A stretch of DNA of 64,000 bases from Bacteroidota bacterium (GTDB taxonomy: Bacteria > Bacteroidota > Bacteroidia > B-17B0 > Aurantibacillaceae), in NCBI GenBank assembly GCA_016708845.1, contig JADJFB010000004.1, positions 186,001-250,000 of the forward strand, given 5' to 3'. A program made the translations under genes and the position numbers. The notes under the pieces are model-generated. The model was not told the origin of the DNA. It made no database searches and was given only the letters and a program-made list of their open reading frames with translations. Shown in pieces: positions 29,784-37,596 of this stretch; the stretch's first letter is position 1, and each line of letters opens with the position of its first letter.

Positions 29784-29831
29784 ATGTACTTTCTTAAATC
29801 TTAATTCATCTTTAATCTTAATTCAAAAAAG

Positions 29832-30836
29832 GTGGATAATAATTTTGTTGATTACGTTAGAATTTGTTGCCGAAGCGGCAAAGGTGGTAAAGGCTCTACG
29901 CATTTGCACCGCGATAAACTAACGGCTTTTGGTGGACCAGATGGCGGAGATGGCGGACGTGGAGGACACGTGATTTTACGTGGCAACAAACAATTTTGGA
30001 CACTCATCCATTTAAAATATCGTAAACATATTATTGCTACTCAAGGTGGTGATGGTGGTTCTTCTCACAAATCTGGTAAAGAGGGTGAGGATGAAATATT
30101 AGATGTTCCTTTAGGAACTGTAGCCCGTGATTTAGAAACAGGCGAATTGATTTGCGAAATTACCGAAGAAGGACAAGAATTTATTTTATTGCCCGGTGGA
30201 ATGGGAGGAAGAGGAAATGCACATTTTAAATCTCCAACCAATCAAACACCACGTTATTCTCAGCCAGGTGAAGAAGGAAAAGAAGAGTGGAAAATTTTAG
30301 AATTAAAAGTATTGGCTGATGTTGGTTTAGTTGGTTTCCCGAATGCGGGTAAATCTACATTGCTTTCAGTGGTTTCTGCTGCTAAACCTGAAATTGCTAA
30401 TTATCCTTTTACAACTTTAACACCTAATTTAGGAATTGTTCCTTACCGTGATTACAAAAGTTTTGTGATGGCAGATATTCCTGGAATTATTGAAGGTGCT
30501 AGTGAAGGAAAAGGATTAGGCGTTCGTTTCTTAAGACATATTGAACGTAACTCTAGTTTATTATTTTTGGTAAGTTGCCAAAGTGATAATATTTACGAAG
30601 AGTATAAAATTTTATTAAACGAATTAAAACAATACAATCCCGAATTGTTAGACAAACAAAGAATTTTAGCTATTTCTAAATGCGATACCATTGATGATGA
30701 ATTGATTATGGAATTAGAAAAAGATTTGAATAAGCGCATGAAAGGCAAATTCAAAATTCCTTACATTTTCTTTTCTTCTCAAACAGGTTACAACCTTCAG
30801 GAGCTGAAAGACATGTTGTGGAAACAATTGAATTAA
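29832..30836 (+). CDS. obgE: GTPase ObgE/CgtA
   Basis: 334 aa. The Gly-rich Obg fold comes first (VRICCRSGKGGKGSTHLHRD, GGPDGGDGGRGGHV), then the G domain with GFPNAGKSTLL (G1), DIPGIIEGASEGKGLG (G3) and SKCD (G4). It acts in 50S ribosome assembly and stress signalling. The best start is GTG at 29832; an in-frame stop lies just upstream and no ATG is available. It follows the adk gene by 48 bp. Lacks the optional C-terminal OCT domain, as usual here. Confidence 0.94.
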   Translation: MDNNFVDYVRICCRSGKGGKGSTHLHRDKLTAFGGPDGGDGGRGGHVILRGNKQFWTLIHLKYRKHIIATQGGDGGSSHKSGKEGEDEILDVPLGTVARDLETGELICEITEEGQEFILLPGGMGGRGNAHFKSPTNQTPRYSQPGEEGKEEWKILELKVLADVGLVGFPNAGKSTLLSVVSAAKPEIANYPFTTLTPNLGIVPYRDYKSFVMADIPGIIEGASEGKGLGVRFLRHIERNSSLLFLVSCQSDNIYEEYKILLNELKQYNPELLDKQRILAISKCDTIDDELIMELEKDLNKRMKGKFKIPYIFFSSQTGYNLQELKDMLWKQLN

Positions 30837-30848
30837 TTTGTACCTTTG
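30816..30848 (+). promoter_or_regulatory. Candidate promoter of the second metal locus
   Basis: TTG at 30816-30818, a 22-base spacer, then TACCTTTG at 30841-30848, which matches the Bacteroidota -7 consensus TAnnTTTG. It overlaps the end of obgE and leaves only a few bases before the ATG at 30861, so the leader would be very short. Confidence 0.45.
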
Positions 30849-30860
30849 TTACAAGAATAA

Positions 30861-31169
30861 ATGAAAAAGCGATTACATATTTTATTTTCCTTTTTCTTGC
30901 TGATAAGCTTTAGTTGGCAATGTGCAGCGCGTTCTGTAATATATTTAAACTTTAAATACAACCAAAAAGAGCTAGCAGCAACGGTTTGTGAAAATAAGGA
31001 TAAACCTAAAAGTTGTTGCGAAGCCAAATGTTACTTAGAAAAAGAAATTAAAAAAGAAGATAAGCGTCAGTCAGATTCTTCCTCTCCTATAAAAGATAAA
31101 ACAGAAAAATCTGAGTTAAGAACAGGATTATTGACCTTTATATTTGCACCAGCTTTAGTAACAAAATAA
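30861..31169 (+). CDS. Small Cys-rich membrane protein, FHPP-tail family
   Basis: 102 aa as read. An N-terminal hydrophobic helix (LHILFSFFLLISFSW) is followed by CAARSVIYLNFKYNQKELAA and a Cys motif, ENKDKPKSCCEAKCYLEKEI (Cys43, 52, 53 and 57). After the TAA at 31167-31169 the same frame continues with LILSKSGTLPDNISSSVFHP and closes PSL at a TAG (31239-31241), giving 126 aa. That tail matches the partial gene at the window start (SVFHPPTV), which suggests the TAA is an error or recent mutation. I recall similar CxNKxxPxxxCxGKC proteins in Bacteroidota without a name. It heads a locus with an MbnP-like protein; metal binding is inferred. Confidence 0.7.
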   Translation: MKKRLHILFSFFLLISFSWQCAARSVIYLNFKYNQKELAATVCENKDKPKSCCEAKCYLEKEIKKEDKRQSDSSSPIKDKTEKSELRTGLLTFIFAPALVTK

Positions 31170-31268
31170 CTAATTTTATCAAAATCAGGAACTCTTCCTG
31201 ATAATATATCTTCCTCCGTTTTTCATCCACCAAGTTTGTAGTTTAATTAATTTGCACTTTCATTATAC

Positions 31269-31517
31269 ATGAATGTGTTTCTATTTATAGATTCATTAAT
31301 TAACACAAGTATCATGAACATTGTATTATATGTTGTTATTGCTTTAGTATTACTTTTGCTAAACGAATACCGTTTAATAAAAAAATACGTCAAAGCACAC
31401 GAAAACAATTTCGAGAGAACCACTCTTCAAAAAATTACGTTAGTTATCTTAAAACCTATAGTAGCTTTAAGAAACTGGATAGATTATAAATTATTAAATA
31501 ACGAATTAAATTATTAA
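31269..31517 (+). CDS. Small hypothetical protein with one membrane helix
   Basis: 82 aa. A hydrophobic helix (NIVLYVVIALVLLLLNEY) is followed by a basic tail. A second ATG at 31314 would give 67 aa starting MNIVLYVV and may be the true start. It lies between the Cys protein and the MbnP-like lipoprotein on the same strand. Function unknown. Confidence 0.5.
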   Translation: MNVFLFIDSLINTSIMNIVLYVVIALVLLLLNEYRLIKKYVKAHENNFERTTLQKITLVILKPIVALRNWIDYKLLNNELNY

Positions 31518-31527
31518 AATTATTAAA

Positions 31528-32331
31528 ATGAAAAATATATTTAAGTTTACAGCCATTGCTTTAATTGCATTAACATTAACTAATTGTAAAAAAGATAAAG
31601 ACAAGGATCCAGAGCCAGAGCCAACGCCAACAACACCTGCAACAACAGGAAGTTTAAAAATAGAATTTGAAGCCATGGTTGGCGATTCTGCTTTAGAATT
31701 TGGTACAGCTAACACTACATATACAAATCAAGCTGGTAATACGTTTAACGTAAGTATGTATAAATATTATATTAGTAATATTAAAATTACTAAAATGGAT
31801 AATTCAGTTTGGACTGAATCAAATAGCTACCATTTAATTGATCATTCAAATCTAGCGTCTACATTAATTACATTAGCAAATGTGCCTTTTGCTAACTACA
31901 AAGCAATTGAATTTATGATTGGCGTAGATAGCGCTAGAAATAATTCAGGCGCTCAAACTGGCGCATTAGATGTTTCTAATGGTATGTTTTGGAGCTGGAG
32001 CACTGGCTACATCATGGCTAAATTTGAAGGAACTACCTCAATCTGGTGCGCTGGACAAAATTTAAAATATCACATTGGTGGATTTGGAGGAGCAAACAAA
32101 ACAATGAAAATTGTGTCTCCATTCTTTGAATAGATACAGCTAAAGTAACTAGTTCTATAACTCCGATAATTCAATTAAAAATAATTTATTAGAATGGTTT
32201 AAAACCCCAACAATACCGTAGACTTTAGTACTTTAATGCCATAAAGTTATATGCCTGCATCACTGCAGCTCAAAACGTATGCAGATAATTATGCGGATAT
32301 GTTTACGGTTGAGCATATTCATAACGATTAG
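31528..32331 (+). pseudogene. MbnP-like copper-associated lipoprotein (3' end frameshifted)
   Basis: Signal peptide with a lipobox Cys at residue 20, then an acidic Pro linker. The body carries the MbnP family pattern: SLKIEFEAMVGDSALEFGTA, the VSMYKYYISNIKI strand, SYHLIDHSN and WSWSTGYIMAKFEG. The main frame stops at 32133, but the family C-terminus continues in other frames: LLEWFKTPTIP near 32185 and a closing ADNYADMFTVEHIHND that stops at 32331. So the 3' quarter has two or more frame breaks and one stop. MbnP of methanotrophs binds copper with the MbnH haem protein; no MbnH is seen here. Confidence 0.75.
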
Positions 32332-32341
32332 CGTTATTTTT

Positions 32342-32390
32342 AACCACATAGAAACGTAGACTGCTTTTTCTATGTCTCTATGTGGTTTTA
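32342..32390. terminator. Long hairpin terminator
   Basis: AACCACATAGAAACGTAGA (32342-32360) pairs with TCTATGTCTCTATGTGGTT (32369-32387), 17 of 19 positions, followed by a T-rich run. It lies 10 bp after the MbnP-like stop. Confidence 0.7.
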
Positions 32391-32424
32391 ATTTTGTTAC
32401 GAACTAAAACTTCACTAATTTTTT

Positions 32425-33410
32425 ATGAAAACAATCAAAGCATGTATTGTGCTTAGTTGTTTGATGATTTCTTTAAAGCCACTGCTTGCGATATTTGCGG
32501 CAGCTATATGGGCATTACACCTTACGATAACAAAAGCAGTATTTCGTTTTTGCATCGCTACCGTGTGTTTAATGGCTACAGAAACTATCAACAACAAAGT
32601 CAATTTTTTCCTAAATCAGCTTACCGAACGATGCATGGTGGCGAGGAAGATTCTATGCAAGTCATCAATCGTAACTATTCAAAAAAAGATTTTGAGTCGT
32701 TTAAGATTTTTGAATTGCGTTTAAAATATTTTGTATTAAAACGGTTGGAACTCAATGCGTTTTTACCTTTAATTAATAATAAATCTAAAAGCAACGATGT
32801 GTATAATCATTACACAGGTTTTGGAGATATTTCTTTTAATGCGGGTTTTCATGCTATGACGCCAAAAGCCGATAAAAAAATTCGACATAAATTAATTGTA
32901 GGCGCTGGCATTAAATTGCCTACTGGTAATTTTTATGCTCATGATAATAATAGCGACCGCTTACCTTTTGAAATGCAACCAGGTACTGGCAGCACAGATG
33001 GCTTTGCGTATATCAATTATGTGTGCATGACCAAAAAACTTGGCGCTAGCATCAGTTTAAATTATAAAGCCAATGGTAAAAATAGGTATCAAGAAAAACT
33101 GAGTAATAGCCATAACGATTTTGTCTCAGTGTTTTATAGACTACAATACAAAGATTTTTCGTTTTACCCATCAGTGCAAGCAAATTACGAATTTACGGAA
33201 GGTTTAAAGGTTAAGAATAAATTGATTGAAAACTCTCAAGTAAATGCTTTACTAGTTGGCCCTGGCTTAGATATTTATTACAAATCATTTTCATTAAATA
33301 CATCCTGGCAATTTACAGCATTTGAAGAGGTAAGAGATGGGTATTTAAAAAGCGCAGGAAGAATTAGCGTTGGCTTAAATTATAGTTTTGCAAAGAAGGA
33401 GAAGGCTTGA
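32425..33410 (+). pseudogene. Outer-membrane protein of the MbnP locus (one frameshift)
   Basis: About 328 aa if repaired. The signal peptide MKTIKACIVLSCLMISLK is in one frame; adding one A near 32476 joins it to ATACDICGSYMGITPYDNKS in the frame that runs to 33410. The CDICG motif right after the signal peptide is typical of a Bacteroidota barrel family (transporter-like). The rest is barrel strands (GDISFNAGFHAM, LIVGAGIKLPTGNFYAHDNN). It sits directly after the MbnP-like gene, where such a protein is commonly found, so a role in metal transport is inferred. Confidence 0.7.
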
Positions 33411-33972
33411 TTTTTTGACTACGAAGAAGGGAGTGTTTTATGTTCGGCGCTTTATTATTTATTTATTTAACTTACAATCATGTCTGTTTCACCTCCATAA
33501 CATTTTTTGGTCGTACTTATTTGCATTTTTTGTCGCACTTGTTTTAGAGATTGCGCTTATTTGTTTATTAGATACTGTAGTCGTTGGAAAATGACTTAGA
33601 GTTTCTGTTACGCACCTATTGGTTTTGTTACAATTTTCTCGAAAAAGATGATAGACCAACTATAATAAAGAAAAGTGTTTTCATGATAAAATTATTGAAT
33701 GATTATTTTTGGTGTTTAATTCCTTTGTCTGCGCATAGGTCGATACGTTTTGTGCGGTCAGCAAGATGCTAAATAATTTTCGTTTCTAATAAATTGTCGC
33801 CACCGAATTGGAAATGTTATTAAAAGAACTCATACTTTGTTGTCGCAATTTAGTTTCTATGTCACTTGTCCTGCGCTGACATATAACTTACTATAGGGCT
33901 GAATTTAAAATCCTTATATGGCTAATTTAGAAAAATAAAGATGATTTTTATACTCTTTTTGTTTTCAAAAAA
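33411..33972. other. Gap without a firm gene
   Basis: About 560 bp between the barrel gene and gldH. The only structure is a weak minus-strand candidate at 33489-33684: MKTLFFIIVGLSSF, a possible signal peptide, then in another frame TETLSHFPTTTVSNKQISAI and on to a stop, giving about 65 aa rich in Ser/Thr if one base is removed. I do not count it as a gene. No terminator for either flank stands out. Confidence 0.4.
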
Positions 33973-34443
33973 TTAATCAACCTTCTCAATCACCATTCCA
34001 AAATCTAAAATTAATGGTAATGGATTAGTACGCATACCTTGCTCAAAAGTAAAAGTGTATTTACCAGCTTGAGGGAATATTAAATTTTGTTTCAAGGGAA
34101 TTTTATTGTCCCACAAATCGCCTGCACCATCACCTTGCCATTCGCCTTTTTTGTTTGCTAAAATACACTCTAAAGTATCAACCGATATTTTGCCATTAGG
34201 ATAAGTAGTGGTTAAAAACACAAAGAGGTTACTAAACGGATAAGAATCGGCATGACGAACCGTTAAAAACACATTGTGATAGGGTTTGTTATCTGCAATG
34301 TCAACAGTGTACGTTAATTTGTTTTCTGTTTTCCAGCCTTCTTCAGGTATTTTGGTGTACTCGCTAAACACTACATTTTTGTTGCAGCTCGCCAATAAAA
34401 CACTTAACAAACAAAAGCTTGCTAGCACAAAAAAATTACGCAT
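33973..34443 (-). CDS. gldH: Gliding motility lipoprotein GldH
   Basis: 156 aa from the ATG at 34443 (MRNFFVLASFCLLSVLLASC), a lipoprotein signal with Cys20. The body matches GldH: VVFSEYTKIPEEGWKTENKL, VFLTVRHADSYPFSNLFVFL, then a DLWDNKIPLKQNLIFP segment. GldH is required for gliding in Flavobacterium but is found widely in non-gliders, so motility is not implied. Its start overlaps the ricT stop by 8 bp, so the two are coupled. Confidence 0.9.
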   Translation of the reverse strand: MRNFFVLASFCLLSVLLASCNKNVVFSEYTKIPEEGWKTENKLTYTVDIADNKPYHNVFLTVRHADSYPFSNLFVFLTTTYPNGKISVDTLECILANKKGEWQGDGAGDLWDNKIPLKQNLIFPQAGKYTFTFEQGMRTNPLPLILDFGMVIEKVD

Positions 34444-35896
34444 TACTGTTACCATCAGGTTTAGGTTTTGGTTTATGATTGTGAACTGGTTTTTTATGTT
34501 GTGGTTTTGGTCCTTGCCCTTGTTGCGCATTTTTTTGTGGTGGTTGTTTTAACGGACCATTATTTTGCGGTTTATTTTGGTTAGGGTTTTGCGGTTTATG
34601 TTGAGGTTTATTTTGATTCGGGTTTGGTTTATTTTGATTCGGGTTTTGTGGTTTGTGCTGTTGAATCGGTCTTTCCTTGCCCTCCGCATTATTTTTAGCG
34701 CCCTCAGCCTGTGGCTTCTGATTAGGATTAGGCTTGCGGTTATTATTGTTGTGATGTTTTGGTTTGTTGTTGTTTTTCTTTTTTAAACTATCAAAACGAG
34801 TTAACGAATCTTGACCAACTACATTTTCGTAATCAGGTTGTTTTACAATTTCTAATTCTTTAAATTGTTTTGGTTCTAATAAGTCGGCAGGTTTAATGTT
34901 CTCTGCATTCAGTTTAAAAATTTCTTTTGTACGAGCAATCGATAAAGGAATAAATACATCTGGTTCGCTGGTATAACTCCACCAAATCACACGTTTAAAA
35001 ATATCGGTCTTTTGATGAAATGCAAAACCTTTTTCAGTAGCTAAACGTCGGTTATCAATTTCAGGAAATTCTTTTAAGGCATCTTGGTAACTATCTAACT
35101 CGTAATTTAAACAACATTTTAGTTTACCGCATTGTCCCGCTAACTTTAAGGGATTCAACGATAGTTGCTGGTAACGAGCTGCTGAAGTAGAAACTGTTCT
35201 AAAATCATTTAACCAAGTTGAGCAACACAATTCTCTTCCGCATGAACCAATGGCACCTAAACGAGCTGCCTCTTGTCGCGCACCAATTTGACGCATTTCA
35301 ATACGCACTTTAAAGGTGTCGGCCATTACTTTAATTAATTCTCTAAAGTCCACACGACCATCGGCAGTGTAATAAAATACCGCTTTGCTTTTATCACCTT
35401 GGTATTCTACATCACTAATTTTCATTTGCAAGCCAAGTTTTAGAGCTAATGTTCTCGATTTAAACATCGATTCCACCTCTAAAGCCTGCGCTTCTTTCCA
35501 CTTATCAATATCTTGTTGTTTAGCCTTGCGATATATTTTTTTAATTTCTTCGCTTGCGTAATTGATGTTTTTCTTTTTTAACTGAAGTCGCACTAATTCA
35601 CCTGTAATAGACACTACGCCAATGTCATGTCCTGGCGAAGATTCCGTAGCCACAATATCGCCCACGTTTAAGGTTAAATTATTGACGTTACGGTAAAATT
35701 CTTTTCGCGAATTTTTAAAACGAACTTCAACAACGTCGCATGGTGCTTGACCTTCAGGCAAACTCATGTTTCCTAACCAGTCAAATACATTTAATTTATT
35801 GCAGCCACCACCAGTGCCACACGATCCATTATTATTACATCCTGCGGGGATTCCGCCATTTTTATCATCTCCTGTAGAGCAGGTACCACATGCCAT
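34436..35896 (-). CDS. ricT: RicT-like PSP1-domain protein with low-complexity tail
   Basis: 486 aa. A Cys-rich start (MACGTCSTGDDKNG, GGGCNKL) is followed by the PSP1/RicT core: DVVEVRFKNSRKEFYRN, GRVDFRELIKVMADTFKVRI, RQEAARLGAIGSCGRELCCS and KLAGQCGKLKCCLNYELDSY. The Cys clusters can bind iron-sulfur. In Bacillus, RicT acts with RicA/RicF in RNA processing. From about residue 385 the protein ends in about 100 residues of Asn, Gln, Pro and Lys repeats (KPQNPNQNKPNPNQNKPQHK), probably disordered and basic. Gene pair ricT-gldH is common in the phylum. Confidence 0.9.
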   Translation of the reverse strand: MACGTCSTGDDKNGGIPAGCNNNGSCGTGGGCNKLNVFDWLGNMSLPEGQAPCDVVEVRFKNSRKEFYRNVNNLTLNVGDIVATESSPGHDIGVVSITGELVRLQLKKKNINYASEEIKKIYRKAKQQDIDKWKEAQALEVESMFKSRTLALKLGLQMKISDVEYQGDKSKAVFYYTADGRVDFRELIKVMADTFKVRIEMRQIGARQEAARLGAIGSCGRELCCSTWLNDFRTVSTSAARYQQLSLNPLKLAGQCGKLKCCLNYELDSYQDALKEFPEIDNRRLATEKGFAFHQKTDIFKRVIWWSYTSEPDVFIPLSIARTKEIFKLNAENIKPADLLEPKQFKELEIVKQPDYENVVGQDSLTRFDSLKKKNNNKPKHHNNNNRKPNPNQKPQAEGAKNNAEGKERPIQQHKPQNPNQNKPNPNQNKPQHKPQNPNQNKPQNNGPLKQPPQKNAQQGQGPKPQHKKPVHNHKPKPKPDGNSNA

Positions 35897-35926
35897 ATTA
35901 TATATATTTAGTAGCTTTTACTTTCT

Positions 35927-35975
35927 TGTCACTTGAGCTGTTACACCAAGTGTAGTCGAAGTGTTAGTCGAGAAG
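35927..35975. repeat. Intergenic repeat, GTCGAAGTGTTAGTC type
   Basis: Contains AGTCGAAGTGTTAGTCGAGAA, near-identical to 47118-47135, and a preceding TGTCAC. It lies in the gap upstream of ricT. Repeats built on GAGTCGAAGTG are widespread between Bacteroidota genes. Confidence 0.6.
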
Positions 35976-36118
35976 CAAAAACTAGAACATTAAACTTAAT
36001 TTCCTCAAAAAAGAGTTGGATAAATATACTTAATATTTTACATCATTTTTTGACTGAAGTAAACTTTTATACACGGCTACTTTTTTATATTTATCTTTAC
36101 GAAATATAAAAACACATT

Positions 36119-36868
36119 ATGATCGCATTAATTACAGGAGCAACTTCGGGTATTGGAAAATCAACCGCTTTGGAGTTTGCTAAACACGGATATAATTTAA
36201 TAATTACAGGTAGAAGACAAGAGCGACTTGCAGAATTGAAATCAGCCTTAGTAAAAGACTTTAAAATTAATGTGTTAGAATTATGTTTTGATGTTCGTGA
36301 TGAAAAACAAGTGGCTGATGCTATTAATTCTATTCCATCAGATTTTAAAGCAATTGACGTGTTGGTTAATAATGCTGGTTTAGCAGCAGGTTTGTCAACT
36401 ATTCAGGATGGAAAAATCAACCACTGGGAACAAATGATTGATACTAATATCAAAGGTTTGTTGTATGTCACAAAACATATTTCTCAAATCATGATTCAAA
36501 ATAAAAAAGGCCACATTATCAATATTGGTTCTATTGCAGGAAAAGAAGTATATGCTAATGGAAATGTGTATTGCGCTACCAAACATGCAGTTGACGCCTT
36601 AAACAAAGGAATGCGTATTGATTTATTACCTCACGGCATTAAAGTTTCGGCAGTAAATCCTGGCATGGTAGAAACCGAATTTAGTATTGTACGTTTTGAT
36701 GGAGATGAAGAACGTGCCAAAAAAGTGTATGAAAACATTGTGCCTTTAAAACCAGAAGATATTGCCGAAACCATTTATTGGATGGCATCTCGCCCAGCGC
36801 ATGTTAATATTAATGACATTTTAATTATGCCAACTATTCAGGCAAATTCCACTACAGTATTGAGGTAG
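36119..36868 (+). CDS. SDR-family NAD(P)-dependent oxidoreductase
   Basis: 249 aa. Nucleotide-binding TGATSGIGKSTA at the start, with an Arg-rich loop TGRRQERL that favours NADP; NNAGLAAG; the active-site Ser in GSIAGKEVY and the catalytic pair in YCATKHA (YxxxK). Closest in layout to YdfG-type serine/3-hydroxy acid dehydrogenases. Cytosolic; the substrate is unknown. Confidence 0.92.
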   Translation: MIALITGATSGIGKSTALEFAKHGYNLIITGRRQERLAELKSALVKDFKINVLELCFDVRDEKQVADAINSIPSDFKAIDVLVNNAGLAAGLSTIQDGKINHWEQMIDTNIKGLLYVTKHISQIMIQNKKGHIINIGSIAGKEVYANGNVYCATKHAVDALNKGMRIDLLPHGIKVSAVNPGMVETEFSIVRFDGDEERAKKVYENIVPLKPEDIAETIYWMASRPAHVNINDILIMPTIQANSTTVLR

Positions 36869-36869
36869 A

Positions 36870-36947
36870 CCCCTCTCCCTCAATCCCTCTCCCTCATGGA
36901 GAGGGAAGCACTCCCTTCTCCTATGGGAGAAGGGTTGGGGATGAGGG
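36870..36947. repeat. GC-rich nested hairpin filling a convergent gap
   Basis: CCTCTCC-CTCAT-GGAGAGG and CCCTTCTCC-TAT-GGGAGAAGGG lie side by side, enclosed by outer arms CCCTCAATCCC and GGGGATGAGGG. The element fills almost the whole space between the SDR stop and the convergent peroxidase stop. It is much richer in GC than its surroundings. It may be a REP-like repeat and a two-way terminator. Confidence 0.7.
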
Positions 36948-36949
36948 CT

Positions 36950-37513
36950 TTACTTCCCTTCAATCCAATCGACAATCTTGTCGCAATTAGGACTTTTTAA
37001 TGAATTTACATGACCCACTAAAAATCCATTTTCGTCAATCATATATTTTTGAAAGTTCCATTTCACAGAACTACTTTCTACACCATTTTTTTCTTTGGCA
37101 GTCAACCATTTGTAGATGTCACAAATGCTATCACCCTTAACATCCACTTTTTCCATCATTGGAAATGTAACACCGTAGTTTCTGGTGCAAAATGATTTAA
37201 TGTCGGAGCTGTTTCCTGGCTCCTGATTTCCGAACTGATTACATGGGAATCCAACAATCACAAAATTTTTATCCTTGTACTTTTCGTATAAAGTTTCTAA
37301 ATCTTTGTACTGAGGTGTAAAGCCACACTTACTCGCTGTGTTGACAATTAAAATCTTTTTGCCCTTAAAGGACGAGAAGTTAACTGGCTCACCCTCAAGG
37401 CTTTTTGCGCTAAATTGATGAATGGATGAAGTTGGCGCCCCTTTTCGACCGATAAAAGCATATAAAATTACAGCTAATGAAATGAGTGATATTAGAATGA
37501 TTAGTTTATTCAT
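36950..37513 (-). CDS. Glutathione-peroxidase-family thiol peroxidase
   Basis: 187 aa. An N-terminal membrane anchor or signal (LIILISLISLAVILYAFIG) precedes the fold. Active-site Cys in NTASKCGFTPQY; the Gln in FPCNQFGNQEPG and the Trp in VKWNFQKYMID complete the catalytic set. It is the Cys type, which in bacteria generally uses thioredoxin. It reduces peroxides, probably at the periplasmic side given the anchor. Confidence 0.92.
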   Translation of the reverse strand: MNKLIILISLISLAVILYAFIGRKGAPTSSIHQFSAKSLEGEPVNFSSFKGKKILIVNTASKCGFTPQYKDLETLYEKYKDKNFVIVGFPCNQFGNQEPGNSSDIKSFCTRNYGVTFPMMEKVDVKGDSICDIYKWLTAKEKNGVESSSVKWNFQKYMIDENGFLVGHVNSLKSPNCDKIVDWIEGK

Positions 37514-37538
37514 ATAGCAGGTTTAAAGGGCGTAGAGA

Positions 37539-37570
37539 TTTGATTTCTAATTAATTAATTATTATGTTTG
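37539..37570 (+). promoter_or_regulatory. Promoter of the NIDO/PKD surface protein
   Basis: TTTG (37539-37542), 20-base spacer, TATGTTTG (37563-37570): a full match to the Bacteroidota TTTG-N19-21-TAnnTTTG promoter, 26 bp before the start codon. Confidence 0.65.
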
Positions 37571-37596
37571 AATCTTGGACTTAAAACAAAAATCAT

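Noticed and set aside
33388..33772. Two plus-strand frames after the barrel gene
   Set aside because: Short, hydrophobic by AT content, no start signals; they overlap the end of the barrel gene or nothing.
34286..34786. Plus-strand frames rich in Phe, Leu and Arg opposite gldH/ricT
   Set aside because: They mirror the Asn/Gln/Pro/Lys tail of ricT; composition follows from the other strand.
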